From the NCBI GenBank assembly GCA_035281745.1, contig DATEDI010000004.1:1-64000 (forward strand): a stretch of 64,000 nucleotides of DNA, written 5' to 3'. The notes beneath the pieces were generated by a model. The model saw only the letters and a program-made list of their open reading frames with translations. It did no database searches and was not told where the DNA came from. Below, piece by piece: positions 1-8,154 of the stretch; the stretch's first letter is position 1; each line of letters begins with the position of its first letter. This DNA comes from 66-474 sp035281745 (GTDB taxonomy: Bacteria > Pseudomonadota > Gammaproteobacteria > Xanthomonadales > Rhodanobacteraceae). Made by a program: the position numbers and the translations under genes.

Positions 1-48
1 GGAACCCGGAATCGGTCTCTCGGAGCCGGAAAACCTATTCCGGGTTCC
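1..48. repeat. Inverted repeat at window edge
   Basis: The 11 bases at 1-11 (ggaacccggaa) are the exact reverse complement of bases 38-48, giving an 11 bp stem around a 26-base loop. It lies just upstream of the liuA-like gene. It could be the terminator of a gene left of the window or a palindromic intergenic repeat. No T-run follows, so a repeat is slightly favoured. Confidence 0.5.
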
Positions 49-147
49 GCGCTGCGCGCGGCCCCGAAATGACCAGAAATGGCGTGGCGGCGCGAATGCG
101 GCACAATGGATCGCCCATTTGCCAGAATGACGTCGCGGGGAAATCGA

Positions 148-1305
148 ATGCAGCCTTTCAAGCTCGGCGAAGACATCGACCTTCTGCGCGAAAGCGTGCA
201 CGCCTTCGCCGAGAAGGAAATCGCGCCGCGCGCGGACCAGATCGACCGCGACAATCTGTTCCCGTCGGACCTGTGGAAGAAGCTCGGCGAGATGGGGCTG
301 CTCGGCATCACGGTGTCGACCGAATACGGCGGCAGCGGGATGGGCTTCCTCGCGCACCTGGTCGCGATGGAGGAAATCTCGCGCGCGTCGGGTTCGATCG
401 GGTTGTCCTACGGCGCGCACTCCAACCTGTGCGTCAACAACATCTTCCACAACGGCAACGAGGTGCAACGGAAGAAATACCTGCCGAAATTGTGCTCGGG
501 TGAATGGGTCGGTGCGCTGGCGATGAGCGAACCGGGCGCGGGTTCGGACGTGGTTGGTTCGATGAAATGCAAGGCCGAGAAGAAGGGCGATATCTGGATC
601 GCCAACGGCAACAAGATGTGGATCACCAACGGCCCCGACGCCGACGTGGTGCTGGTGTACATACGCACCGCCGACCGCACCGCCGGCAGCCGCAGCATCA
701 CCGCCTTCATCGTCGAAAAGGGCATGAAGGGTTTTCGCACCGCGCAGAAACTCGACAAGCTCGGCATGCGCGGCTCCAACACCTGCGAATTGGTGTTCGA
801 GGATTCCGAGATCCCCGACGAAAACCGCGTCGGCGAAGTCAACGAAGGCGTGCGCGTGCTGATGGGCGGCCTCGATACCGAACGGCTGGTGCTGTCGGGC
901 GGCCCGATTGGACTGATGCAATCGGCCATCGACGTCACCCTGCCCTACGTGCGCGAACGCAAGCAGTTCAACGCGCCCATCGGCACCTTCGAAATCATGC
1001 AGGCCAAGATCGCCGACATGTACACCGCGCTGCAATCGGCGCGCGCGTACGCGTACATGATCGCGCAGCAGTTCGACGCTGGCGTGAAATCGCGCATCGA
1101 TCCGGCATCGTGCCTGCTGCTGTCCTCGCGCAACGCCGTGCAAGTCGCGCTGGAAGCGATCCAGTCGCTGGGCGGCAACGGCTACATCAACGAATTCCCC
1201 ACCGGCCGCATCCTGCGCGATGCCAAGCTGTACGAAATCGGCGCCGGCACCAACGAAATCCGCCGCATGCTGATCGGCCGCGAGTTGTTTTACGGGAATG
1301 CCTGA
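148..1305 (+). CDS. liuA: Isovaleryl-CoA dehydrogenase
   Basis: This FAD-dependent acyl-CoA dehydrogenase (385 aa) oxidises isovaleryl-CoA to 3-methylcrotonyl-CoA in leucine breakdown and passes electrons to ETF. The sequence follows mitochondrial and bacterial IVD closely: YGAHSNLC near 89, ALAMSEPGAGSDV at 123-135, WITNGPDADV, and KLDKLGMRGSNTCEL near 201. The loop GLDTERLV carries Glu245, at the place of the IVD-specific catalytic base rather than the C-terminal position used by medium-chain enzymes. LYEIGAGTNEIRR closes the FAD site. The start at 148 is preferred over the in-frame ATG at 79 because ggggaaa sits 7-8 bases upstream and the length then fits the family. The other liu genes are not next to it on the right. 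Confidence 0.93.
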   Translation: MQPFKLGEDIDLLRESVHAFAEKEIAPRADQIDRDNLFPSDLWKKLGEMGLLGITVSTEYGGSGMGFLAHLVAMEEISRASGSIGLSYGAHSNLCVNNIFHNGNEVQRKKYLPKLCSGEWVGALAMSEPGAGSDVVGSMKCKAEKKGDIWIANGNKMWITNGPDADVVLVYIRTADRTAGSRSITAFIVEKGMKGFRTAQKLDKLGMRGSNTCELVFEDSEIPDENRVGEVNEGVRVLMGGLDTERLVLSGGPIGLMQSAIDVTLPYVRERKQFNAPIGTFEIMQAKIADMYTALQSARAYAYMIAQQFDAGVKSRIDPASCLLLSSRNAVQVALEAIQSLGGNGYINEFPTGRILRDAKLYEIGAGTNEIRRMLIGRELFYGNA

Positions 1306-1309
1306 AGCC

Positions 1310-1353
1310 GTTGGGCTTCTCCCGGAACAAGTTCCGGGATCAACCCAACCTAC
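1310..1353. repeat. REP element, class B (possible liuA terminator)
   Basis: An almost perfect palindrome: outer arms gttgggctt / caacccaac enclose the inner stem cccggaac-aa-gttccggg and end in cctac. Related copies lie at 2123-2165 and 38430-38471. It sits 4 bases after liuA and may also act as its terminator. Confidence 0.75.
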
Positions 1354-1394
1354 GAAAGCCGTGCGCGTTCGGGCTGCTTCAGATTGGCGCTCTT

Positions 1395-1426
1395 GTAGGT
1401 TGGCGCTGAGCGCAGCGAAGCCCAAC
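1395..1426 (+). repeat. REP element, class A copy 1
   Basis: A 32-base element starting gtaggttgg and ending gaagcccaac, with an internal gctgagcgcagc arm. It is identical to 1456-1487 and present in inverted orientation at 2062-2093 and 38362-38393. It belongs to the REP set around the transposase gene. Confidence 0.8.
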
Positions 1427-1455
1427 GGCGGGACGAATCGCACCACAACGCTTTT

Positions 1456-1487
1456 GTAGGTTGGCGCTGAGCGCAGCGAAGCCCAAC
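1456..1487 (+). repeat. REP element, class A copy 2
   Basis: Identical 32-base copy of 1395-1426 in the same orientation, ending 14 bases before the transposase stop codon. With the reversed copy at 2062 it brackets the transposase gene. Confidence 0.8.
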
Positions 1488-1500
1488 GGGGCGCGAAACA

Positions 1501-2031
1501 TCAATCCCGCTCGCCACCGATACGGCCGGCGTCGGGCTTGCACGCCCAATCCGGCATCAACCACCCGCGTTCGATGAAACGGTGAATAGATGAATGCGGC
1601 CAATCGGCCGCACGCTCGGCGTGCCCGTGCTTGACCGGATTGATGTGCACATAATCAATGTGACGCTGCAGATCAACCTCGTCACGGATCCAATGCTCCC
1701 AGAATCGCCGTTGCCATATGTCGCGCTCGCGTCTGCCTGCGCGTGAAGCCGGGACGTCCTCGCTCCTTGTGATGGCGCGCGAAAAACGGCTTTTAATCAG
1801 GGACCAGCGCCCAGAGAAATCGCGGTCGTCTTCGGGCAACGTCCAGATCGCGTGCATGTGTTCGGGGAGCACCACCCATGCGACGATGTTGAACGGGTGA
1901 CGAGCCTTGACCGTCCGAACCGAAAGACGCAACTCATCGATGTGTTCGACCAGCAGACGGCAGGATCGATCGGCCAGATTGACGGTGAAGAAATAGGTTC
2001 CGCCGGCGACGTCGGATCTCCGGTATCGCAT
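1501..2031 (-). CDS. REP-associated tyrosine transposase (RAYT), Y1/HUH family
   Basis: A 176 aa single-domain protein of the IS200-like Y1 family, TnpA_REP branch, which nicks DNA at REP palindromes through a 5'-phosphotyrosine link. The HUH metal pair is in VLPEHMHAIW (His58, His60). The nucleophile Tyr127 is in HIDYVHINPVKHG, the hallmark of RAYTs. The N-terminus RYRRSDVAGGTYFFTVNL is also typical. The length suits an intact RAYT. REPs in opposite orientation lie immediately on both sides (1395-1487 and 2062-2093), the arrangement called a REPtron. No partner gene is needed. It looks intact, so it may be active or recently active. Confidence 0.92.
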   Translation of the reverse strand: MRYRRSDVAGGTYFFTVNLADRSCRLLVEHIDELRLSVRTVKARHPFNIVAWVVLPEHMHAIWTLPEDDRDFSGRWSLIKSRFSRAITRSEDVPASRAGRRERDIWQRRFWEHWIRDEVDLQRHIDYVHINPVKHGHAERAADWPHSSIHRFIERGWLMPDWACKPDAGRIGGERD

Positions 2032-2061
2032 CGATCGCGTCCCCCGAAAATTTTGTCAGAC

Positions 2062-2093
2062 GTTGGGCTTCGCTGCGCTCAGCACCAACCTAC
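2062..2093 (-). repeat. REP element, class A inverted copy
   Basis: Reverse-orientation copy of the 1395 and 1456 elements, starting gttgggctt and ending ccaacctac. It lies 30 bases upstream of the transposase start and forms the other arm of the bracket. One base differs in the central part. Confidence 0.8.
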
Positions 2094-2122
2094 AAAAGCA
2101 GCCCGAGGATCAACCCGCTTCT

Positions 2123-2165
2123 GCAGGTTGGGCTGATTTCGGACTTGTTCCGGGAGGAGCCCGAC
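2123..2165 (-). repeat. REP element, class B degenerate copy
   Basis: A diverged, inverted copy of the 1310 palindrome: gcaggttgggctgat, then acttgttccggga, then agcccgac. It ends 5 bases from the stop codon of the metallopeptidase gene, so it may also serve as its terminator. Confidence 0.65.
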
Positions 2166-2170
2166 GATGT

Positions 2171-3043
2171 TCACAACGCCTGCGCGTGGAAGGTGTCGCA
2201 AGTGTTGACGTCGCCGGACTGGAAACCGGTCTTGAACCACTTCACGCGCTGCGCGGACGTTCCGTGGGTGAAGGAATCGGGCACGACGGTGCCACGCGCT
2301 TCGCGCTGCAGGGTGTCGTCGCCGATTTGCGAGGCGGCGTTCAAGGCGCTGTCGATGTCGCCGGGCTGCAGCCACTGCAACTGTTGCTGCGACTTGTTGG
2401 CCCACACGCCGGCGAAACAGTCGGCCTGCAATTCCAGGCGCACCGACAAGCCATTCGCGCCCTGCATCGGCTCGCCGCGCTGCGCGAGCTGCTGCTCCAT
2501 GTCCATGATGCCGAGCTGGTCCTGCACGTGATGGCCGACCTCGTGCGCGATCACGTAGGCGCGCGCGAAATCGCTGTCGGAATGAAAACGCGTCGCCAGT
2601 TCCTGGAAGAAATCGAGGTCGAGGTACACACGCTTGTCGCCGGGACAGTAGAACGGCCCGACCGCCGCCGATGCGCCGCCGCACGCGGTGCTGACCCGGC
2701 CATGGAACAACGTGAGTTTCGGATCGACGTACTGCTTGCCGGCCTGCTGGAAGTACGCCGTCCACACGTCTTCGGTGCTGCCGAGCACCTTGCTGACGAA
2801 TTGCACCTGCGGATCGCTCATGTTGGCCTGCGTCGTTTGCGCAGGCGTGCCGGACGATCCCGTGTCGCCACTGCCCGTCAGCAATCCGAAAATGATCCCG
2901 CGCGTCGAGGGAAAGATCATCGCGATGATGACCGCGATGATGGTGCCGCCGACGCCGAGATGGATGCGCCCGAAACCGCCGCCACCGCCGCCGCCGGTTG
3001 CCTGTTCCACGTTCCTGCTGGAACGACCCTTCTGCCAGAGCAT
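2171..3043 (-). CDS. YpfJ-type neutral zinc metallopeptidase
   Basis: A 290 aa membrane-anchored protein of the neutral zinc metallopeptidase family (PF04228), the size of E. coli YpfJ. A Gly-rich linker (17-23) precedes one membrane segment (about 34-55). The metal site is HEVGHH (His167, Glu168, His171), with a probable third ligand in LELQADCFAG. The family signature CPGDKRVYLDLDFF lies at 133-146. The start at 3043 is set by a clear aaggag 6-8 bases upstream; 23 codons of open frame before it have no such site. Substrate unknown; the protease domain should face the periplasm. Confidence 0.88.
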   Translation of the reverse strand: MLWQKGRSSRNVEQATGGGGGGGFGRIHLGVGGTIIAVIIAMIFPSTRGIIFGLLTGSGDTGSSGTPAQTTQANMSDPQVQFVSKVLGSTEDVWTAYFQQAGKQYVDPKLTLFHGRVSTACGGASAAVGPFYCPGDKRVYLDLDFFQELATRFHSDSDFARAYVIAHEVGHHVQDQLGIMDMEQQLAQRGEPMQGANGLSVRLELQADCFAGVWANKSQQQLQWLQPGDIDSALNAASQIGDDTLQREARGTVVPDSFTHGTSAQRVKWFKTGFQSGDVNTCDTFHAQAL

Positions 3044-3236
3044 CGCGCTTCTCCTTTCCCCGCCGCGAACCCGCGTCGCGCAAACTTTGCGGCAACCGTC
3101 CACCACGCGCAAGTGCGCCGTCGGAAGCCTCGCATTTCCGGCGCAAGCCGCTTTTCTGAACCGCCACGCAACGCGTGCTGTCCCCAGTCAGCAACGCCGG
3201 GTTAGGCTTCATCCAACGCGGATGGAAACCCCGGAG

Positions 3237-5282
3237 ATGACACGCACCGGATGGATCCTCACATGGATCGTGGCGGCGATCGGCGCATTGCTGATCGCCT
3301 TGGTGCTGTTCATCGCGCTGTTCAACTGGAATCGGGCGCGACCTTGGCTGAACCAGCGCCTCAGCAGTTCGATCGGCCGGCCGATGGCTATCAACGGGGA
3401 TTTGACGGTCGACTGGCTGCGAAATCCCGACGCGCACGGTTTGGCGAACTGGATTCCCTGGCCGCGTTTCGTCGCGCGCGACATCAGCATCGCCAATCCG
3501 GACTGGACGAAACAGCGCCGCTTCGCGACGCTGCAGGAAGTGCGTTTCAGTCTGTCGCCGCTGGCCCTGATCGGGCACACCATCGACATTCCCTCCCTGA
3601 AACTGGTTGGTCCGTCGGTCGACATCGAGCGCGACAAGCAGGGTCGCGCCAACTGGCATTTCAATTTCGCCAAGGGCAGCGGCGGCAAGTGGAATCTCGA
3701 CATCGGCGAGGTCGCGCTGGGCGCGGGCAAGATCCGGATGGACGACGACAAGCTCGACCTGCACATGGACTTCACCTTGCAGCCGCTGGGCAAGCCGATT
3801 CCGTTCGCGGAAATCATGCCGCCAGCGAGCAGCATGCGCTCCAGTGCGCCGCCGCCGCATTCGGACCAGAAGTATTACTTCGCCTGGACCGCCAAGGGCA
3901 CATGGCGCGGCGCGGACGCCAGCGGCAGCGGCAAGCTCGGCAGCGTGCTTGCGGTTTCCAGCGCGTCGATGCCGTTTCCGTTGCAGCCGGACCTGCGCCT
4001 GCGCGACCTGCACATCGCGGTGGTCGGCACGCTCACCGATCCGGTTCACCTCGGCGCGCTCGACATGGACCTCAAAATGTCCGGCGATAGCATGTCGCAC
4101 CTGTACGCGCTCACCGGCGTCGCATTGCCGCCGACCAAACCCTTTACCACCCGCGGGCGGCTGTTCGCGAAAGTGCACGAGGGCCTGTTCAAATACGAGC
4201 AATTCGACGGCAAGGTCGGGCACAGTGACATCCACGGCAGCGCGACCTACACCACCGCCGGCCCGCGTCCCAAACTCACTGCCACGCTGACCTCGAACGT
4301 GCTCGACTTCGGCGACCTTTCCCCGTTGATCGGCGCCGACAGCAACGCCGCCAAAGCCAAGCGCGGTGAATCGCAGAAGCAGCCCGCCGACAAACTGCTG
4401 CCCGTTGAAACCTTCGACACCACACGCTGGCGCAAGATGGACGCGGACGTGCGCTTCACCGGCAAGCGCATCGTGCGCAAATCCAATCTCCCGATCAGCG
4501 ATCTTTCCGCGCACCTCGTGATGGACGATGGCGTGCTGACGCTGGACCCGCTCGCGCTTTCGGCAGCCGGCGGCGACCTGAAGGCGCACATCAAGCTCGA
4601 TGGCCGCAAGGACCCGATGCATGGCGACGCGACGCTGTCGCTGCGTCACCTGAAACTCAGCAAGCTGTTTCCGACCGTGGACCTGATGCACACCAGCCTC
4701 GGCCAGATCAACGGCGATGCGAAGCTCGACGGCGACGGCAATTCGGTGGCGGCGCTGCTCGGCACTTCCGACGGCGAAGTGAAAATCCTGATCAACGACG
4801 GCGCGGTCAGCAAACTGCTGCTGGAGGAGATCGGACTCAACGTCGGCAACATCATCATCACCAAGCTGGTCGGCGACAAGCCGGAGAAGCTCAACTGTGC
4901 GGCCGCCGACCTCGTCGCCAAACAGGGCTTGTGGCGTCCGCAGATATTCGTGATCGATACCGAACCCATGACCATCAACGTCGACGGCAGCATCAATCTC
5001 GCCAACGAGACGCTGGACCTGACGATCCATCCGCACAGCAAGGGCGTGCGGGTGCTGTCATTGCGCTCGCCGTTGTACCTTCGCGGCACCCTGAAGCATC
5101 CGGATGCGGGCGTCGAGAAAGGACCGTTGCTCGCCCGAGGCCTCGGTGCGGCAGTGCTGGGAGCCGTGGCAGCGCCGGTCGCCGCGCTGGCCGCGCTGAT
5201 CGCGCCCAGTCACGACGAGGAGAACGCCTGCCGGGGCGTGATCGAGGCCATGCAGAAGCCGTCGAAGGTGCCGGCGAAATAG
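3237..5282 (+). CDS. AsmA family protein
   Basis: A 681 aa protein with one N-terminal membrane anchor (about 8-29) and a long periplasmic part rich in beta structure. LSSSIGRPMAINGDLTVDW is the typical AsmA start after the anchor. The C-terminal half carries the AsmA_2 pattern DGEVKILINDGAVSKLLLEEIGL, followed by TEPMTINVDGSINLANETLD. AsmA-like proteins resemble bridge-type lipid transfer proteins (chorein/VPS13-like) and affect outer-membrane lipid homeostasis. Transcribed away from ypfJ. The start at 3237 is chosen for its anchor and a purine-rich stretch upstream; ATG 3222 is possible. No operon partner is visible. Confidence 0.8.
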   Translation: MTRTGWILTWIVAAIGALLIALVLFIALFNWNRARPWLNQRLSSSIGRPMAINGDLTVDWLRNPDAHGLANWIPWPRFVARDISIANPDWTKQRRFATLQEVRFSLSPLALIGHTIDIPSLKLVGPSVDIERDKQGRANWHFNFAKGSGGKWNLDIGEVALGAGKIRMDDDKLDLHMDFTLQPLGKPIPFAEIMPPASSMRSSAPPPHSDQKYYFAWTAKGTWRGADASGSGKLGSVLAVSSASMPFPLQPDLRLRDLHIAVVGTLTDPVHLGALDMDLKMSGDSMSHLYALTGVALPPTKPFTTRGRLFAKVHEGLFKYEQFDGKVGHSDIHGSATYTTAGPRPKLTATLTSNVLDFGDLSPLIGADSNAAKAKRGESQKQPADKLLPVETFDTTRWRKMDADVRFTGKRIVRKSNLPISDLSAHLVMDDGVLTLDPLALSAAGGDLKAHIKLDGRKDPMHGDATLSLRHLKLSKLFPTVDLMHTSLGQINGDAKLDGDGNSVAALLGTSDGEVKILINDGAVSKLLLEEIGLNVGNIIITKLVGDKPEKLNCAAADLVAKQGLWRPQIFVIDTEPMTINVDGSINLANETLDLTIHPHSKGVRVLSLRSPLYLRGTLKHPDAGVEKGPLLARGLGAAVLGAVAAPVAALAALIAPSHDEENACRGVIEAMQKPSKVPAK

Positions 5283-5307
5283 CGAACCTCTGATCAATCC
5301 CGCTACT

Positions 5308-5573
5308 CGTCATCCCGGCGACGTGGCGCGTAGGAGCGCGCCCGAACAGCGAAGCTGGCCCGCAGGGTGAGCGCCATGGATGGCGCGAGTAAAGCCGGAA
5401 CCCAGTGACTTTCGCACGGAACCCTGCAACGCAAAGTCGCTGGGTCCCGGACATCGCGTCGCGATTGCGTTTGCAGGATTGCAAACGCGAACGCCGAAGG
5501 CGGCGCGCAGCGCGAGCGCCATGGATGGCGTAAGTATTCCTGGACGCCTAGCAAAATCAGAAATTCCTTTGCG
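5308..5573. repeat. Composite intergenic repeat, copy A
   Basis: This fills most of the 378-base gap after the AsmA gene. It has ordered blocks: cgtcatcccggcgacgtgg, ggagcgcgcccgaacagcg, agcgccatggatggcg, an inverted pair ccggaacccagtgacttt / aaagtcgctgggtcccgg around an 18-base loop, gattgcgtttgcagg, and a second atggatggcg. Copy B at 10648-10880 has the same blocks in the same order. No gene is seen here. Confidence 0.75.
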
Positions 5574-5660
5574 GCGTGGGGGGGCTGGCGGCCAGGTAGA
5601 CGGGTTCGGGAACGTCTCCGTTAGACTTCCCCACCCCCTTATTCCTGATTCCCGGCCCCC

Positions 5661-6578
5661 ATGACCCCGCAGGCCAAGGCGCAATGGCAGCTTCATTTTT
5701 GCGTCGTGTTGTGGGGCTTCACCGCCATCCTCGGCAAGCTGATCACGCTGACCGCCCTGCAGTTGGTGTGGTGGCGCATGCTGATCGTGACGCTAGCACT
5801 GCTGCTGGTCCCGAGAGTCTGGCGTGAACTGCGTACGATGCCGGCCCGGCGCATCGCGGCCTACGCCGGCATCGGCGTGTTGGTGGCGCTGCACTGGCTG
5901 ACGTTCTACTCGGCGGTGAAACTCGCCAATGCTTCGGTGGCCGCCACCTGCATCGCGCTGGCGCCGGTGTTTCTCGCCGGGATCGAGCCGGCCGTGGTGG
6001 GACGCAAATTCGAGCCGCGCGAACTGCTGCTGGGCGCGGCGGTGGTGCCGGGTGTCGCGCTGGTGGTCGGCGGCGTGCCATCGGACATGCGCCTCGGTGT
6101 CGCGGTGGGTGTGGTGTCGGCGGCGTTGTGTGCGACCTTCGGCGCGTTCAACAAGCGCGTGGCCGATCGCGCCAGCTCACTCACCGCGACTTGTCTCGAA
6201 CTCGGCGCGGGCACGCTGTTCCTGACACTGGTGACGGCGGTGTGGCATGCGGAAGGCTCGTTCGTGCTGCCCGATGCGCGCGACGCGCTGCTGCTGCTGA
6301 CGCTGGCGCTCGCCTGCACGTTGCTGCCGTTCGCGCTGGCGCTGAAGGTGTTGCGCAAATTGTCGGCCTACACGGTGCAACTCGCGACCAATCTCGAACC
6401 CGTGTACGCGATCGTGTTGGCGGTGATCCTGCTGGGCGAACAGCATCAACTCGATGCGTGGTTCTACGTCGGCGTCGCGATCATCCTCGGCGCGGTATTC
6501 GTGCACCCGCTGCTGACGCGCCGCCCGATCGACAAGCCGCCGGGGCCGGTGCTGGGCACGGCCGAGTCGAAACAATAG
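5661..6578 (+). CDS. EamA/DMT-superfamily exporter
   Basis: A 305 aa inner-membrane protein with about ten hydrophobic helices in two repeated EamA halves. The first half starts HFCVVLWGFTAILGKL and includes ALHWLTFYSAVKLANASVAAT. The second ends in LEPVYAIVLAVILLGEQHQLDAWFYVGVAIILGAV, the usual EamA signature. The family exports amino acids or other small metabolites; no substrate can be assigned. It is followed by fdhD after 9 bases, so the two may be co-transcribed, though no functional link is obvious. Confidence 0.85.
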   Translation: MTPQAKAQWQLHFCVVLWGFTAILGKLITLTALQLVWWRMLIVTLALLLVPRVWRELRTMPARRIAAYAGIGVLVALHWLTFYSAVKLANASVAATCIALAPVFLAGIEPAVVGRKFEPRELLLGAAVVPGVALVVGGVPSDMRLGVAVGVVSAALCATFGAFNKRVADRASSLTATCLELGAGTLFLTLVTAVWHAEGSFVLPDARDALLLLTLALACTLLPFALALKVLRKLSAYTVQLATNLEPVYAIVLAVILLGEQHQLDAWFYVGVAIILGAVFVHPLLTRRPIDKPPGPVLGTAESKQ

Positions 6579-6587
6579 AGTAGGCCC

Positions 6588-7418
6588 ATGGCCGCCCTGC
6601 CCCGCACGAGAATCCAAGCGCGCGACCGCGGCTTCCGCGAGATCGAGGTATTGCGCGCGCGCAACGCGGGTCGCGAACAGGCGCGCGACAAGGTCATTGC
6701 GGAAACGCCGGTGGCGCTGGTCTACAACGGCGTGCCGTTCGCGGTGATGATGGCGACGCCGTGCGATCTGGAAGACTTCGCGCTGGGCTTCGCGCTTTCC
6801 GAAGGCATCGTCGCAAACGCTGCCGAGTTCGAACTGGTGGACGCGCTTAAAACCGAACGCGGCATCAGCCTGCAAGGCCTGATTCCGCGCGAACGCTTCG
6901 ACATCCTGCAACGGCGCAAACGCAGCCTGTCGGGGCGCAGCGGCTGCGGGCTGTGCGGCATCGAATCGCTGGAAGAGGCCGTGCGGCCGACGCCGCGCGT
7001 GGCGGGCGGCCCCCGGTTCGATCGGGCCGCGATCGCGGCCGGCATGCGCGAACTCGCGCAGGGTCAACCTCTCAACGCGGCCACCGGCGGCGCCCACGCC
7101 GCGGCTTTCATTTCGAGGGAACAGGCCGCGATCGTGCGCGAAGACGTGGGCCGGCACAACGCGCTGGACAAGCTGATCGGCGCGCTGGCGCGAGCCGCCA
7201 TTCCACCGCCCGTTGCCAGCGGATTCCTCGCCATCACTTCGCGCGCATCCTGGGAAATGGTGCACAAGGCCGCGCACGCCGGGATCGCGATGATTGCCGC
7301 GATTTCGGCGCCGACCTCATTGGCGATCGAAGCGGCCGACAGCGCCGGCATCACGCTGATCGCGTTTGCCCGCGACGAATCGATGAACATCTATACACAC
7401 GCCGCGCGGATCGCCTGA
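6588..7418 (+). CDS. fdhD: Formate dehydrogenase accessory sulfurtransferase FdhD
   Basis: FdhD (276 aa) carries sulfur from the IscS desulfurase to the molybdenum cofactor that activates formate dehydrogenases. The catalytic cysteines are Cys120 and Cys123 in SGRSGCGLCGIES, at nearly the same positions as in E. coli (121, 124). Other family motifs are CDLEDFALGFALSEGI near 62 and REDVGRHNALDKLIGA near 184. The start at 6588 follows the exporter stop by 9 bases. No formate dehydrogenase subunit lies in the window, so its target is elsewhere on the chromosome. Confidence 0.93.
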   Translation: MAALPRTRIQARDRGFREIEVLRARNAGREQARDKVIAETPVALVYNGVPFAVMMATPCDLEDFALGFALSEGIVANAAEFELVDALKTERGISLQGLIPRERFDILQRRKRSLSGRSGCGLCGIESLEEAVRPTPRVAGGPRFDRAAIAAGMRELAQGQPLNAATGGAHAAAFISREQAAIVREDVGRHNALDKLIGALARAAIPPPVASGFLAITSRASWEMVHKAAHAGIAMIAAISAPTSLAIEAADSAGITLIAFARDESMNIYTHAARIA

Positions 7419-7445
7419 TCCGGCGCGGCGCGCTTTGCCGCCTCC

Positions 7446-7547
7446 TCAGGTACGGTCGGTCTTCTTCGCATTCTTTTCCGCGCGCTTTTCCTTCAGCGAC
7501 TTCTGCGGCTTCTTCTTGGTTTCCTTCTTTTTCTCGAGACCTTTCAT
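7446..7547 (-). CDS. Small lysine-rich protein
   Basis: A 33 aa, very basic peptide beginning MKGLEKKKETKKKPQ, with roughly 40% lysine. A strong aggag lies 7 bases before its ATG, which sets this start within a longer open frame. Short proteins of this pattern recur in many proteobacteria without known function. It converges on fdhD. Confidence 0.65.
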   Translation of the reverse strand: MKGLEKKKETKKKPQKSLKEKRAEKNAKKTDRT

Positions 7548-7720
7548 TTGAGACTCCTCTTGGCAATGGACCCGCAGGTGCAAAGATGCGCCAGCCGGCG
7601 AAACTTGGCAAGAGGGTTCGGCGAACGGGTACAGGTTCAGGATCGGATTGGCTAGACTCGGGGCTTGCGCCTGATCGTCCGCGTTCCGCACGCGCCGCTT
7701 GCATCTGCAGGAATCTTCGC

Positions 7721-8154
7721 ATGTCTTCGCACGCCAAACCCGCTGCCACCATCATCCCTGCCTCCGCTATCGCGATGCACCGGCCATGATCGAATGGCTG
7801 TGCAAGGCGTTCGGTTTCGAGAAGCACGCGGTGTACGCCGACGGCGACGTGGTGCAAAACGCGCAACTGACATTCGGCCACGGCATGATCATGCCGGGCT
7901 CGGCCGACAATACCTCCGAATGGGGAAGGCACCCCGCGCAACCGGACGAGGTCGGCGGCCGCGAGACGCAATGCTGCTGCATCGTGGTGTCCGCCTGCGC
8001 GGCCCACTACGCGCAGGCAAGGGCCGGCGGCGCCGAAATCGTGGACGAATTCGAAACCGGGGATTACGGCGGCAGCGGCTATGGCTGTCGCGATCCGGAA
8101 GACCATCTGTGGTGGTTCGGCGACTACGATCCGTGGGCAGAACACGCGACATGA
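7721..8154 (+). pseudogene. VOC/glyoxalase-like protein with internal frameshift
   Basis: The start codon at 7721 (preceded by aggaa) gives MSSHAKPAATIIP, the usual opening of a VOC-family protein, but this frame stops at 7789. The rest of the protein (CLRYRDAPAMIEWLCKAFGFEKHAVYA onward) is in the frame starting at 7759. One base is missing around 7757-7758, where ccc-tgc would restore a single frame. After the shift the domain is complete, ending DPEDHLWWFGDYDPW. It is either a true one-base deletion or a sequencing error in a short C run. The stop codon overlaps the next start (ATGA). VOC proteins of this type are often glyoxalase or bleomycin-resistance like; substrate unknown. Confidence 0.75.

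Noticed and set aside
2079..5036. Very long minus-strand open frame (985 codons) opposite the AsmA gene
   Set aside because: It is a GC-rich antisense shadow: its residues are Arg/Gln/Ala/His rich with no domain, while the plus strand carries a clear AsmA protein and the minus-strand YpfJ lies in another frame.
7757..7759. Programmed frameshifting in the VOC gene
   Set aside because: The sequence atcatccctgcc is not a known slippery heptamer and no downstream pseudoknot or internal Shine-Dalgarno is evident, so mutation or sequence error is simpler.
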